From CALECP01 sp964389925 (GTDB lineage Bacteria; Chloroflexota; Anaerolineae; Promineifilales; Promineifilaceae): DNA of 64,000 nucleotides. Location of the stretch: positions 1-64,000 of the forward strand of contig CAYMGE010000004.1 of assembly GCA_964389925.1 (NCBI GenBank). Reading direction: 5' to 3'. The translations under genes were made by a program, and so were the position numbers. The notes beneath the pieces were generated by a model, which saw only the letters and a list, made by a program, of their open reading frames with translations, searched no databases and was not told where the DNA came from. This document shows, piece after piece, positions 25,875 through 35,097 of this stretch; within the stretch, counting starts at the first letter, position 1, and the number at the start of each line of letters is the position of its first letter.

Positions 25875-27386
25875 ATGTTCAAGCGACGCTTAAAACGACG
25901 TAAGCGCGGTGCGTGGACAACGCTATTGCCCACCCTGAGTTGGTGGCGCGTGCGCTATGGCGACGCCGCCCAAGCGACACGCGGGTTGCACGCCATTGCC
26001 ACCCATCTCCCCAACAAGCTGCTCGCCCTCGCGGTGCAGACTGATCCCCTGCCGATGTTGTGGCTGGGGCTGCCAGCGGGGCAGACATGGTTTATTGAGG
26101 CGTTGCAACCGTATGGCGTGTGGTTGACCGCTGCGAGTTATGTATCTGGACAAACGACCGCCAGTAAGTCGAATGAACTCGTGCCTGCGTTTATTTCAAC
26201 AACGGTCTCTCGCTGGCAACCGACGGCACACTGGCCGTCCGCACCAACGTGGGCGGGTCTATTGGCCTCTGGTCAACTTTATATAGAAGCCGATGACGAA
26301 GATGTATCTAGCGAGGCTGTTGCTTGGCCTACATCCAATGGGCAGCATCCTGCGACGACATGGCAGTTACCGCCAGTTGTGTTGGGCATGGCGGCACAGC
26401 TTCCCCCCGTTCCTATCCAGCCGTTGCCTGTGCCTCTTTCGGCCGACAAGACAGGCATTTATGTCGGTCAGCATCACAATCAGCCAGTGTATGCCCCTGA
26501 GCGCGTGCAGGTGTGGGGGGATAGACACGCCCTGCACCAGTGGACAATCCAACTTATTCTGCATCAGTTGACAAACAACACCTCCCCGCTGGTCGTCATC
26601 GACGGGCGCGGCGACATGGCAGCACAACTCCCCTTATACAAGCCATTTGTGGCTGCGCTGAAAGGGGAACAAGTGCATTATGTTCACGTTGACGATGACT
26701 TGCGCCGACAGGGGTTTAATCCGCTGCAACCGCTTGCCTGGGAAACACCCACACAAACCGCCGACCGTTGGCAACGTTGGCTGGCGGCATTGGGTATCTG
26801 GCCGTCTGGTGTCTTGCTAGATACCCAAACGCTCTGTTTACAGGCCGTCCACAGCGATGTAGACACATTGTCTTCACTAGTCCGCTGGCTCCCACACGCG
26901 CCCAATTTGCCGCAAACGGCTTCCGCTCATATTCAACGCGCCTTGCGTCAGGTGCAGCAAAGTCGCTCGTATGCGTCGTGGCTGCGTCGGCCGACATCCC
27001 TCTTTGAGCGACCGCTGGGCTTGGTCTTTGCCTGTGCGCTTGGGACAGAGACGGTGCGTCACGCGATGACGGCCGCGCTTCTCGATGCGGCGTTAACGCT
27101 GCCCGCTGTCACACTGGTCTTAACGGGTGTGCCAATGACGTTGTTACAAGCCATGCCAGCCGAGCGTTTTCCACGTCGTATCGTGATGGTGAATGGGGTG
27201 CGCTTACATGGGGGATTGGTGGGGATCGGCCGAATTGCCAACGCGCACAAACGCCAACAGATGGTGCAACGCGCCTTTGGGGAAAGTGACTCATCCTCTC
27301 TGGTCGAAATCTATGAACGGCTCACTATCGCCCCCACCGGCAGCCTCTTTTGGTTAACAGACCCGCCTATCCAGACCACGACCTAA
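25875..27386 (+). CDS. degenerate HerA/TraD-like ATPase without a P-loop
   Basis: A 503-residue protein with a basic N-terminus (MFKRRLKRRKRGAW). The layout of the middle resembles HerA/TraD-type transfer ATPases. A strand ending VQVWGDRHALHQWTIQLILH stands where Walker A would be but lacks the GxxxxGK(S/T) sequence. LVVIDGRGDMAAQL stands at a motif-like position. The short GFNPLQPL stretch is the phi-NPL signature often seen in such coupling-type ATPases. It probably cannot bind ATP normally and may act as a structural partner of VirB4 or VirD4. The relation is inferred from motifs only. Confidence 0.55.
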   Translation: MFKRRLKRRKRGAWTTLLPTLSWWRVRYGDAAQATRGLHAIATHLPNKLLALAVQTDPLPMLWLGLPAGQTWFIEALQPYGVWLTAASYVSGQTTASKSNELVPAFISTTVSRWQPTAHWPSAPTWAGLLASGQLYIEADDEDVSSEAVAWPTSNGQHPATTWQLPPVVLGMAAQLPPVPIQPLPVPLSADKTGIYVGQHHNQPVYAPERVQVWGDRHALHQWTIQLILHQLTNNTSPLVVIDGRGDMAAQLPLYKPFVAALKGEQVHYVHVDDDLRRQGFNPLQPLAWETPTQTADRWQRWLAALGIWPSGVLLDTQTLCLQAVHSDVDTLSSLVRWLPHAPNLPQTASAHIQRALRQVQQSRSYASWLRRPTSLFERPLGLVFACALGTETVRHAMTAALLDAALTLPAVTLVLTGVPMTLLQAMPAERFPRRIVMVNGVRLHGGLVGIGRIANAHKRQQMVQRAFGESDSSSLVEIYERLTIAPTGSLFWLTDPPIQTTT

Positions 27387-27459
27387 ACGCGAACACCCTA
27401 ATAGTTTGTTTGTATCGCTGACCGTTTACAGAAACGCCAGCCTCTTTCGGAGTCCCCTT

Positions 27460-27720
27460 ATGATAACCTTTCTGCTCAGCGTGCAATCTTTTTACGAATC
27501 GTACTACCTCAACACAACGACTGAGTTTAGCCAATGGGCGGCTATCTACGGCTGGTTTGCCGCTGCCAGTCTTGTGACGGCTCTAATTCTCTTGGTATTT
27601 GTCCTGTTCCGCCGCGAACAAGCCCGCACCTTTGCCGGCTTCATCTTTCAACATATTTTTGTCATCGCCCTGCCTTGGCTGATTGAACCCCTCTCCAACA
27701 TTACGGGGGGTTGGCTTTAG
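27460..27720 (+). CDS. small membrane protein at the end of the transfer operon
   Basis: An 86-residue protein. The ATG at 27460 has a CGGAG ribosome-binding site. It has one clear membrane helix (WFAAASLVTALILLVFVLF) and a second hydrophobic stretch (IFVIALPWLIEPLSNI). Last gene before the operon terminator. It has no recognisable family. Confidence 0.6.
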   Translation: MITFLLSVQSFYESYYLNTTTEFSQWAAIYGWFAAASLVTALILLVFVLFRREQARTFAGFIFQHIFVIALPWLIEPLSNITGGWL

Positions 27721-27909
27721 TGACAGTCAAGTAATTTTGTGCTTACTACACGAAAATGTGTGAGCTAGCACAATACTTTTTCGTTGCGCCAAAAACGATC
27801 TGTTGTTCGTTGTTTTGACGAAAATCGGTTACAATGCCAAACATCATCGAGTTTTTAACAAGTTGAAATTTTTGTGGGGATGTTTCTTTGGAGATGTTCC
27901 CTAGAATGC

Positions 27910-27957
27910 AAAAAGCCCTGTGTTACAAATCTTTGCAAGAGATACACAGAGCTTTTT
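27910..27957 (+). terminator. hairpin terminator of the transfer operon
   Basis: AAAAAGCCCTGTGT and ACACAGAGCTTTTT form a stem with a 19-base loop, ending in five T. It lies about 190 bp after the last transfer gene. Confidence 0.7.
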
Positions 27958-28766
27958 GGAATACGGGGGCTTGTTGTAGCCTTTATGCATTGAATTATAC
28001 ACCAGATTCAGTGCAACACAACACCCGCTACAACAGCCCCCTCCTGAGAGGATATTGATATGTTGTGGCAAAGACCCTTATTCCAGATATTTCTAGCTTT
28101 TTTCAACCGCCCTGTTGGGCTGCATTTGTGTTTCACACGACCCAAACGCACGCCAACAGGGCGACTGAGCATGGCAACATGGCCGTCATGTTGCCCTAGA
28201 AACAAAAAACTGGCGTAACGCCAGGAAATAATTTCATCTATTTGGAGACATCGCCCAAGCAAAACGTGATGTCTCCATCTGGAAAAAGCACCTCTTCAGT
28301 GAGGAGGTTTATGTATGCCTCCAAAACGCAGGAGACACGCGAACAATGCAAAAAATAGCATCTCAACCGCCCTCTGTCAATATCGCAACCCTCGCTTTTA
28401 GCGCAATCTATAGGTGTTGCCTCGTGACTATTGACAGAGCAGCCCATCGGCCGCCCAACAGCCCATTTTCGGCAAGGTTGTTGGCTGCAACAATTACATA
28501 TCTAACCGTTCTGGCGAGTGTAAACGCCCCTCTTTGGGGCATTTACACTCGCCTTTTTTGTTACCCACAGCAGCAGAGTTGCCTTCAACGACGATTGTAT
28601 CGAGATTTTGACGGGATCGTTCGGCACACAAAGCAGCTCAAAAACCTCACGAGACCCACGCACTTCCCATCGCCACAACAAACAAATGTAAACAACGAGG
28701 CAGCAAATCTGCTGCGATCCACCGCTCAATTATTAACCGTACATTAAAAAAGGAGTAAACAGCATC
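27958..28766 (+). promoter_or_regulatory. hairpin-rich region upstream of the replication protein gene
   Basis: About 800 bp without a convincing gene but dense in inverted repeats: CGCCCTGTTGG/CCAACAGGGCG (28108-28118 and 28153-28163), GGAGACATC/GATGTCTCC (28244-28252 and 28268-28276), a CCTCTTCA/TGAGGAGG hairpin (28291-28307), and a strong terminator at 28514-28559. This layout could hold a replication origin or copy-control RNAs acting on the downstream helicase-primase. A short open frame at 28346-28747 runs through the terminator and is not accepted as a gene. A good ribosome-binding site (AAAGGAG) precedes 28767. Confidence 0.45.
28514..28559 (+). terminator. strong rho-independent terminator
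   Basis: GCGAGTGTAAACGCCCC and GGGGCATTTACACTCGC pair almost perfectly around a TCTTT loop and are followed by CTTTTTT. It would stop a short upstream transcript, possibly a regulatory RNA, because no gene ends nearby. Confidence 0.8.
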
Positions 28767-31469
28767 ATGCAAATACAACGACTCAACACTCATGAATTAG
28801 ACCAGCTCGAAAAGCGGCGCGGCAACCGCGCCGCCTGTCCCATCTGCGCAGCCAATGTTGGCAAAAGAGCACCCTCCTTAGTCATCTTTGACGATGGTGG
28901 CTGCTACTGTCATCGTTGCCAAGCCACGACCAAGCAGATTCTGACCGCGCTCGGCCGCCCTATGAGCGATTTTTCGGCCGATTTTCACCCAAATAGACCC
29001 CCAATCATCCCCACTCCCTCCAAAACGCCCTCACAATGGAACCCGCAGCGCGATAAATACATCATCGCCGTCTATGAATTTGAGACAGTCGAAGGCGTGC
29101 GCGTGCAGCACGTCAAGTTTCCAAAATCAGACAAATACCCCAAATGGTCGTGGCGACACATGCGATATGGCGTTTGGTACAACGGGATGGGCGGTCACAC
29201 GCCGTATTTGTTTAGTCGTGGCGATGTGGCAGCGGCCGACATTGTCTACCTCGTTGAAGGCGAAAAAGATGCAGAACGCGGCAAACGCGAAGCAGGCCGA
29301 TCAGCGCAGGTTGCCTTCACGACCTCACATGCGGGAGCCAGTGCCGCCCTCAGGCCGCATCAGCTGGAACAGCTACGAGGCAAAACGGTCTACCTAGTCG
29401 GCGACAATGATGAGGCTGGGCGCAAGGGCGTTCTCAAGAAGTTTGGGCAACTGAGCGAGGCGGGCATCGACTGCCACATCGTCGATCTACCCGTCAACGG
29501 CGATGGGGCAGACCTCTCAGACTACTTCAATTTGGGCGCGTCATTTGCCGATTTGCTGGCCTGTCTGCTTGTAAAAAGCTCACAAATCGTTCATGTTCCA
29601 GCGGGAAATTACCTGTCAGACGTGCCGTTTGAGCTGCCAGCGCGGGCAATTCTGACCGCCGCGACGGGGATTGGCAAGACGACTTATGCGCTGGGATTGG
29701 AGGGGCGCACCATTTTTGCCTGTCCGACGCAGACGCTGGTGCAGCAGTTGGCGGCCGAATATCCCCACGCCGACCTCTACTACGAACACGCCAAAACCGC
29801 CCACTCAGACAGCCAACTGATCATCTGCACCTACGACAGCGTCCCTGCCGTCATGCAGTTTTGCGACGATTTTTCGGACTGGAACCTCATCATTGATGAG
29901 ATTCACAACAGTGCTGCCAGCGGCGATTATCGCCACATCGCGCTCGATAATCTGCTCGATACGCTCAACGCCAACTGGCAAAAAATCGTCGTTTTGACCG
30001 GCACACCATTTCCGCTGTCCAACCCAGTTCTCATCTCGTTCTCATCTATCAACGTCAAATCGACGCTCAGAACGCAGTCTGCCCAGCTTGTTGGTTGGGA
30101 TAAGAAGACAAAAAAGCGCGATGCCCTCCGTTCACAGTGCGATCCAGACCAACGCCACCTGATCTTTTTGAATGACAAGGGTGCTGAACTCGATAGCGTG
30201 ATAACGTTGCTGTGCGCGAATGGATTCACCTCTGACCAGATCATGACGTTGAACGCCGACAATAAACGGATGCCAGCACAGGCTCATCTGATCGCAACGG
30301 GGATTGTCCCGGACAGCGTGCGCGTGTTGCTCGTTACCTCTGTGGCGATTGAAGGGATTAGCTTGTATTCTGACTTTGACTGCATCCACGTCTACAGTCG
30401 TTTGCATCCGTTGCTTGCTCAACAGTTGGTCAATCGGCTGCGGAACAACGCCGCTCATGCCTACATTTACTGTAATGGCAGCGGTGAAAATGAGACAGTC
30501 AACGCGCAAAAGTGGCTAGATAGGACGCTGGCTGATGCACAGTCATTGTTGGAGAAAACCATCCACAACGCCCCTGATCCCAATGATGACAGCGAGGAAG
30601 CCGCTATCTCCCGTCAGTCGATTGACTTTTTTCTCGGTCGCCATACCAACCTGATCCGCACTCGCAATGATAATGAAGTTGGTCGTTTCTTCGCCGCCAA
30701 ATGTTATGACTTGAGTTACAGTGGCATCGACAATACCGCTTTTTCCGGTGTCACCCACTATACCTATCAAAATCCAGCCGTTTATCAGGCTATGTTACGT
30801 CCATTTGGCTGGGTATTTGGAGAGACCTTACAGATGAGTCAACAGAATGAAACCCCTCTCGAAGCTGAAAATCGTGCCGCGTTAAAGGCACAACGCCAAG
30901 CTGAACATATCGCCCGTTGTGAGACGCTGCGCCAGTTGCCTAGCTTAGAAGTTGAAGCAATTGCCAAACGGGGCAGTGATGCACACGACAAGCCGACGGT
31001 CGAGACGGCAAAGCGGGTGGTGCAGGTCTCGGCCGAAATCCACTATGACATCTTCCAAGCGATTGACATTGTTGAACAGAAATCCACGAATCGTGCCTTA
31101 AAACGCGAGGTGAAGCGCATCCACATCCAACAAGCGCGAGCAGCGGGTGAGGAGGTGACGACTGCGCTCTATTCTGGATTGGCGATTGGGGATGTGTTGA
31201 CGGCCGATGAGATTTTCGTCTACATGTCAGACAACTTTGCCCAGCATGGCGTTCTCAACTGGTTAGTCCAAGATGAAGCGCGACTGACCAAAACCCGCTG
31301 TACGCGCCTCTTGCGCGACCTGTTCACACTTAAGCGCGTCCAAATCCGTGAAAATGGCAAACGCATTAATGCCTACAGAATTGTGAATGACAACCCGTGC
31401 ATCACTTATACGGTTAAGAAACAAAATTTTGTAAGTGATGCTGCGATGGTTTCGGCTCCGTTTTGCTGA
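28767..31469 (+). CDS. replication protein: zinc finger, Toprim primase domain and SF2 helicase
   Basis: A 900-residue protein, probably the plasmid replicative primase-helicase. Residues about 24-55 form a zinc ribbon (CPICAAN ... CYCHRCQA). Residues about 155-255 are a Toprim domain (VYLVEGEKDAERGKRE, VYLVGDNDEAGRKG, GADLSDYF) of the DnaG/gp4 type that would synthesise primers. From about 290 comes an SF2-like helicase: Walker A AATGIGKTTYA, DEIH box LIIDEIHNSA, motif III VVLTGTPF, and a C-terminal RecA lobe with QQLVNRLRNN. The C-terminal about 200 residues may be DNA-binding. The start has a strong ribosome-binding site (AAAAAAGGAG). The usual phage primase-helicase carries a DnaB helicase; the SF2 partner here is different. 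Confidence 0.85.
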   Translation: MQIQRLNTHELDQLEKRRGNRAACPICAANVGKRAPSLVIFDDGGCYCHRCQATTKQILTALGRPMSDFSADFHPNRPPIIPTPSKTPSQWNPQRDKYIIAVYEFETVEGVRVQHVKFPKSDKYPKWSWRHMRYGVWYNGMGGHTPYLFSRGDVAAADIVYLVEGEKDAERGKREAGRSAQVAFTTSHAGASAALRPHQLEQLRGKTVYLVGDNDEAGRKGVLKKFGQLSEAGIDCHIVDLPVNGDGADLSDYFNLGASFADLLACLLVKSSQIVHVPAGNYLSDVPFELPARAILTAATGIGKTTYALGLEGRTIFACPTQTLVQQLAAEYPHADLYYEHAKTAHSDSQLIICTYDSVPAVMQFCDDFSDWNLIIDEIHNSAASGDYRHIALDNLLDTLNANWQKIVVLTGTPFPLSNPVLISFSSINVKSTLRTQSAQLVGWDKKTKKRDALRSQCDPDQRHLIFLNDKGAELDSVITLLCANGFTSDQIMTLNADNKRMPAQAHLIATGIVPDSVRVLLVTSVAIEGISLYSDFDCIHVYSRLHPLLAQQLVNRLRNNAAHAYIYCNGSGENETVNAQKWLDRTLADAQSLLEKTIHNAPDPNDDSEEAAISRQSIDFFLGRHTNLIRTRNDNEVGRFFAAKCYDLSYSGIDNTAFSGVTHYTYQNPAVYQAMLRPFGWVFGETLQMSQQNETPLEAENRAALKAQRQAEHIARCETLRQLPSLEVEAIAKRGSDAHDKPTVETAKRVVQVSAEIHYDIFQAIDIVEQKSTNRALKREVKRIHIQQARAAGEEVTTALYSGLAIGDVLTADEIFVYMSDNFAQHGVLNWLVQDEARLTKTRCTRLLRDLFTLKRVQIRENGKRINAYRIVNDNPCITYTVKKQNFVSDAAMVSAPFC

Positions 31470-31736
31470 TACCGTGACGGCTGACAGCCTCTTCTAACCA
31501 TCCTACGACCCGCATGGGTTGTTACATAACGGTCATCGTGGCGATTGTTTGAGTGTCGTCTTGTTTTTGCCTGCCTAGAAGTCAAACAACGATTGACTGC
31601 GGCAGACGCTATTGATGCTTTGGCACGCATGATACTTGGTTGGTCATGGCAGGATACCACGGCACAAATTGGTCGCGTAATTCATGATTCAGCGTCTTGA
31701 GTTGTGTCTATAGCAGTAAGTGGATAAAAGAGCGTC

Positions 31737-32822
31737 CTACCGCATTGGCTGCCCTGGTTGGATCAATGGATTAACAGGCACATCATACACGCGCACAGCT
31801 AAATGGGTGTGACAGCCTGTACTGTTGCCCTTTGTGTCCTCGACCCCGATCACCTCGCCAGCCGCAACAACTTGATCGACCTCAACGGCGTAATCCCCGT
31901 GCATGAGCATGACAGACATGCGCCTGTTTTCAATAATCATGAATGAGTTGTTGTAGCCATAGGGGCCTGTATAGCCATCGTAGCCATTGGCTGTGATTGT
32001 GCCAGAGATAGGCGCGTGTATATCCTCACCGCACTCCCCAGCAATATCCACACCTGGCCACTTCTTTGAATCGCGCAGCCATGGGTCACCGCCATGTAGA
32101 TTGCCATTGGTGATGGTGTACTCACCGGCATAGGGCGAGCGCGTCGTCATGCGTGCGTAGCGACTGAGGACAGCAGGCACATAAGCCGCCGTCTCAGCAT
32201 AAGGCTGCCAACAGCGACAGCGATCTACAGATGGCTCGCCTGCATTGTAGGCAGCAAGAGCCATTGGTATTGCTGTGTGTCTGTTCTGAATGTTGTAGCG
32301 CGTGATAAGGTCTGAGAGATGGCGCGTGCCAGCGTCGAGATTTTGGTCGATGTCATAGCGGTCTGTCACGCCCAGCGCGGTCGCCGTCGCTGGCATGAGC
32401 TGCATCAGCCCCCCTGCCCCTGCATGGCTGACCGCGTTTGGGTCAAATAGACTCTCCTGCTCGATGACCGCCAGCACAAGGGGGAGTTCAACGGCATATC
32501 GCGCTGCGTAGGATTGAATGGCTGGGATAAAAGGGTGTGCCACGCTGGGAATCGCGTTGCTGTTCAATACAGTAGAACGACCCAAGCTGTCTTCGGTTGC
32601 CACTTTTGTGGTGATCTCCTCTACCGTAGAGGCGACGTGAAATAGGGTGAGGATGACGAATACTGTTGAGGGGATTGAGAGGGAGACAAATGCGAAAATG
32701 GCAATCGGCCGATAACGGCGGAGCGGGGGAATGTGCCAAGACGCTATCCAAAAGAAGACGGGAGACAACACCAGCAGCCCAAAGGGTGTCCATGCGTAGG
32801 TGAGGTTGATTATTAGCTGCAT
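31737..32822 (-). CDS. VirB1-like wall hydrolase: SLT transglycosylase fused to a degenerate M23 domain
   Basis: A 361-residue protein with two N-terminal membrane helices (LLVLSPVFFWIASW and PIAIFAFVSLSIPSTVFVIL). The lytic transglycosylase domain (about 115-215) has the catalytic Glu in LAVIEQESLFDPNAVSHAGA and GGLMQLMPATA. The C-terminal M23 domain (about 245-360) has the HxH (TGCHTHLAV) and MLMHGDY. However, the first zinc site reads KWPGVDIA, with Trp where the HxGxD histidine should be, so peptidase activity is doubtful. Such two-domain enzymes make the gap in peptidoglycan for conjugation. It heads away from the replication gene, with the HerA-like ATPase upstream on the same strand. 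Confidence 0.87.
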   Translation of the reverse strand: MQLIINLTYAWTPFGLLVLSPVFFWIASWHIPPLRRYRPIAIFAFVSLSIPSTVFVILTLFHVASTVEEITTKVATEDSLGRSTVLNSNAIPSVAHPFIPAIQSYAARYAVELPLVLAVIEQESLFDPNAVSHAGAGGLMQLMPATATALGVTDRYDIDQNLDAGTRHLSDLITRYNIQNRHTAIPMALAAYNAGEPSVDRCRCWQPYAETAAYVPAVLSRYARMTTRSPYAGEYTITNGNLHGGDPWLRDSKKWPGVDIAGECGEDIHAPISGTITANGYDGYTGPYGYNNSFMIIENRRMSVMLMHGDYAVEVDQVVAAGEVIGVEDTKGNSTGCHTHLAVRVYDVPVNPLIQPGQPMR

Positions 32823-32909
32823 TTGGCGTTTCTCTCTGGTAGGTCTAATAGGTCTAACCGAAATTAGGGGTCAATTCGCGGCAAAAGGTCTAACACATAC
32901 ACCTTTCCG

Positions 32910-34184
32910 TTAGACCTTGACCTTGACCAACCACTCAGCGGGAATGCGTTTGCGCCATGTAATCGCTGTCTGTTTCGATATTTCAAACTGCTTCATCATC
33001 TCGCTCGTTTTGGGCTTGCGTCCGAGACGACTCACATAGGCTTGCAGACGTAACATTTTTGTGTCTGTATCGTAATCTTTCCACGCCATTGTCGGAACCA
33101 GCTTTGGCTCTGATGGAGATTGAGGGGCAACCGATTGCTCCAAGGTTTCCCAGCGATTGGTGTGTCCCTCAACCAATTCATGCGCCCGTTTTTCCAATAC
33201 TTTATTCGCCACCTGTACAGAGCGAAACATCCTGTGCTGAATCTCTGGTGAATAGACATAAGCCAGACCGGGCAGTGGGCGCATCAGCGCGTGAAACTCG
33301 GCCGGAATTTGCGAGACAACCCCCTTCGCACGCGAATCAGGCATGTAAAATGCAATTTTGGTTGCAAAGTTCGCCGAGAGGTCACCGCGAATGTTTTTAA
33401 CGTAAAGCGTCTGGTTGCCCACCATCAGCACAATGCCAGCGGAACGTCCCAATGCGCCTAGCGTCACGAGAATATCATCCGCCTCACTCTTGGGTGCTAT
33501 CGCTGCTGCTTTCTCGTCGATGTAGACAAGCAGGAGTGGCAGACGTTCCCCTGTGATCTCTGCATACTCAGCGATGTTTTGACACAGCCGACCAAGCTGC
33601 CCCTGCTGTTTAATCAAGCCATTGCGCCGCGCCATCTCATCGGAGACGGCGCGTAAGGCATCGGTGATCGCTGCCTGTGTACTGGCGACGGGACACAGCA
33701 TGTGTGGGATGTTGTTCCACAACAAAAACGAGACCCCTTTGCCATCCAGAATCACCAGCTTGAGATCGTGTTCGGTGTGTGTGCCGATTAGCTGATGAAT
33801 GATACTTTGACTAAACACGGTCTTACCAAAGCCGGTTGTGCCAGCAAACAGGATGTGACCCGTTTTCAAAAGATTGACCTGAATTGCTGCACCCGTCTCA
33901 GGCTCAATGCCGAGCGTGACCGTATAGCGGGGTGCTTTTTCGGCCGATTCCCGCAGCTTGCTCGGCAACATAGCGAAGAACGTTCGATGTATCGCTGGCC
34001 ATGCCCATTGCCAGACAGCTTGTATCCAACCCTGCCAGAATGCTAAAACAAGCAGCGTGAACAGACAGGCAGCGATAAACCCTAAAACCCAGTCATCGGT
34101 GAACACCGTCGCCGATAGCCATGTTGCCAGCCAAATCCCAAACAGCGTATTTGGCACTTTTTCTACTTGTGGTGGCTCATTCAT
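32910..34184 (-). CDS. FtsK/HerA-type DNA-transfer ATPase
   Basis: A 424-residue protein. The ATG at 34184 lies five bases after the preceding stop; longer in-frame starts overlap that gene. Two membrane helices (about 10-55: LFGIWLATWLSATVF and WVLGFIAACLFTLLVLAFW) precede the ATPase domain. Walker A is FAGTTGFGKTVFSQS (about 117-131) and Walker B LLLVYIDEKAAAIA (about 220). The C-terminus (about 365-424) looks like a helix-turn-helix (LGRKPKTSEMMKQFEISKQT). The layout matches FtsK/SpoIIIE-TcpA type translocases. As a separate VirD4-type coupling protein exists at 39125, its exact role (coupling, segregation or regulation) is open. Confidence 0.82.
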   Translation of the reverse strand: MNEPPQVEKVPNTLFGIWLATWLSATVFTDDWVLGFIAACLFTLLVLAFWQGWIQAVWQWAWPAIHRTFFAMLPSKLRESAEKAPRYTVTLGIEPETGAAIQVNLLKTGHILFAGTTGFGKTVFSQSIIHQLIGTHTEHDLKLVILDGKGVSFLLWNNIPHMLCPVASTQAAITDALRAVSDEMARRNGLIKQQGQLGRLCQNIAEYAEITGERLPLLLVYIDEKAAAIAPKSEADDILVTLGALGRSAGIVLMVGNQTLYVKNIRGDLSANFATKIAFYMPDSRAKGVVSQIPAEFHALMRPLPGLAYVYSPEIQHRMFRSVQVANKVLEKRAHELVEGHTNRWETLEQSVAPQSPSEPKLVPTMAWKDYDTDTKMLRLQAYVSRLGRKPKTSEMMKQFEISKQTAITWRKRIPAEWLVKVKV

Positions 34185-34188
34185 GCTT

Positions 34189-34929
34189 TTACTCTTTGAG
34201 ATAAACAAATGCCATACGACTCGCCATTTCAGGATAGTTCTGATCAACCCATGACTCCGTGAGACCCGTTCCGATTGCATACCCATTGACAATGATGAGT
34301 CGGCTATCTGGATTGGGGCTGCTCAGCACATTCTCGAACGCATCTTCCACCGTGAACGAAATGGTGTGGTTTCCCCCGCTGAATCCTGATGGCAGTGCCA
34401 TGCCGTTGATAGACGATTGCATAATTTTCTGCATGAGTTGTGGGTTATTGACCGCGCTTGTGGGTGCAAGCACGTAGACGATCCGCCGATTGGGATCAAA
34501 CCGTGTCACGGTCGCTTGTTCTGATGTCGCAAGATTGTTTGTTTCAACCTCATCAGGAAAATCCAGCGCGATTGCGCCCCCCTCAACATCGAACCCTTCA
34601 TCCACCAGCACGTTAGCATAGCTCCCGCCTGATGCGGCATAGGCGTTGACATCGCCCAAAATCGCGGAGGCGTAGGGCAGCGAGTTGCGAATCCCGCGCT
34701 GTGCGCTTCGCATAAATGTCGGTGGGCCATATTGCAGTGTGAGCGCAAATAGGGCGAATATCAAGAGCGCATTCAGAAGCCCGAACCAGTTCAGATTGCG
34801 CTTGGAAAGCACCACAAAGTAGCGAAAAATGAAGAAGATGGTTGACCCAATCGCAGCCAAAACTGCGAGAACCAATCCCCATGAAATAACTGTGCCTAAC
34901 CCGTTTCCAAACCATTCGCTGGGTGTCAT
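34189..34929 (-). CDS. membrane protein with extracytoplasmic domain
   Basis: A 246-residue protein with two N-terminal membrane helices (VISWGLVLAVLAAIGSTIFF and LLNALLIFALFALTL). A soluble domain follows from about residue 75 with no catalytic motif visible. It is the first gene of a three-gene minus-strand unit with the HerA-like ATPase and the SLT-M23 protein, so it is likely part of the transfer machinery. No family recognised. Confidence 0.65.
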   Translation of the reverse strand: MTPSEWFGNGLGTVISWGLVLAVLAAIGSTIFFIFRYFVVLSKRNLNWFGLLNALLIFALFALTLQYGPPTFMRSAQRGIRNSLPYASAILGDVNAYAASGGSYANVLVDEGFDVEGGAIALDFPDEVETNNLATSEQATVTRFDPNRRIVYVLAPTSAVNNPQLMQKIMQSSINGMALPSGFSGGNHTISFTVEDAFENVLSSPNPDSRLIIVNGYAIGTGLTESWVDQNYPEMASRMAFVYLKE

Positions 34930-34981
34930 GTTTATTTTCTCCTATTCTAAAATATAGACTGGCCTTGTGCCTGCCCTCTTG

Positions 34982-35020
34982 CCGTGTCGGCCGCATGTCA
35001 CTGCTCACGGCCGACACGGT
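34982..35020. repeat. 12-bp inverted repeat CCGTGTCGGCCG
   Basis: CCGTGTCGGCCG (34983-34994) and its complement CGGCCGACACGG (35008-35019) lie about 55-90 bp upstream of the minus-strand gene starting at 34929. Perfect long arms suggest a protein-binding site or RNA hairpin, possibly a parS-like or operator element near the par genes. Confidence 0.55.
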
Positions 35021-35045
35021 TGCCTGAACACCCGCACGCCAAACC

Positions 35046-35076
35046 AAAAAACCCCCTGCCGTTAGACAGAGGGTTT
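35046..35076 (-). terminator. rho-independent terminator
   Basis: Read on the minus strand: AAACCCTCTG, loop, CAGGGGGTTTTTT. It stops transcription of the minus-strand gene that ends at 35305. Confidence 0.75.
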
Positions 35077-35097
35077 GGGTTGCAGCGTGATAGCAGG

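Noticed and set aside
28346..28747. 133-residue open frame upstream of the replication protein
   Set aside because: A possible AGGAG precedes it, but the frame runs straight through the strong terminator at 28514-28559 and its composition is not protein-like.
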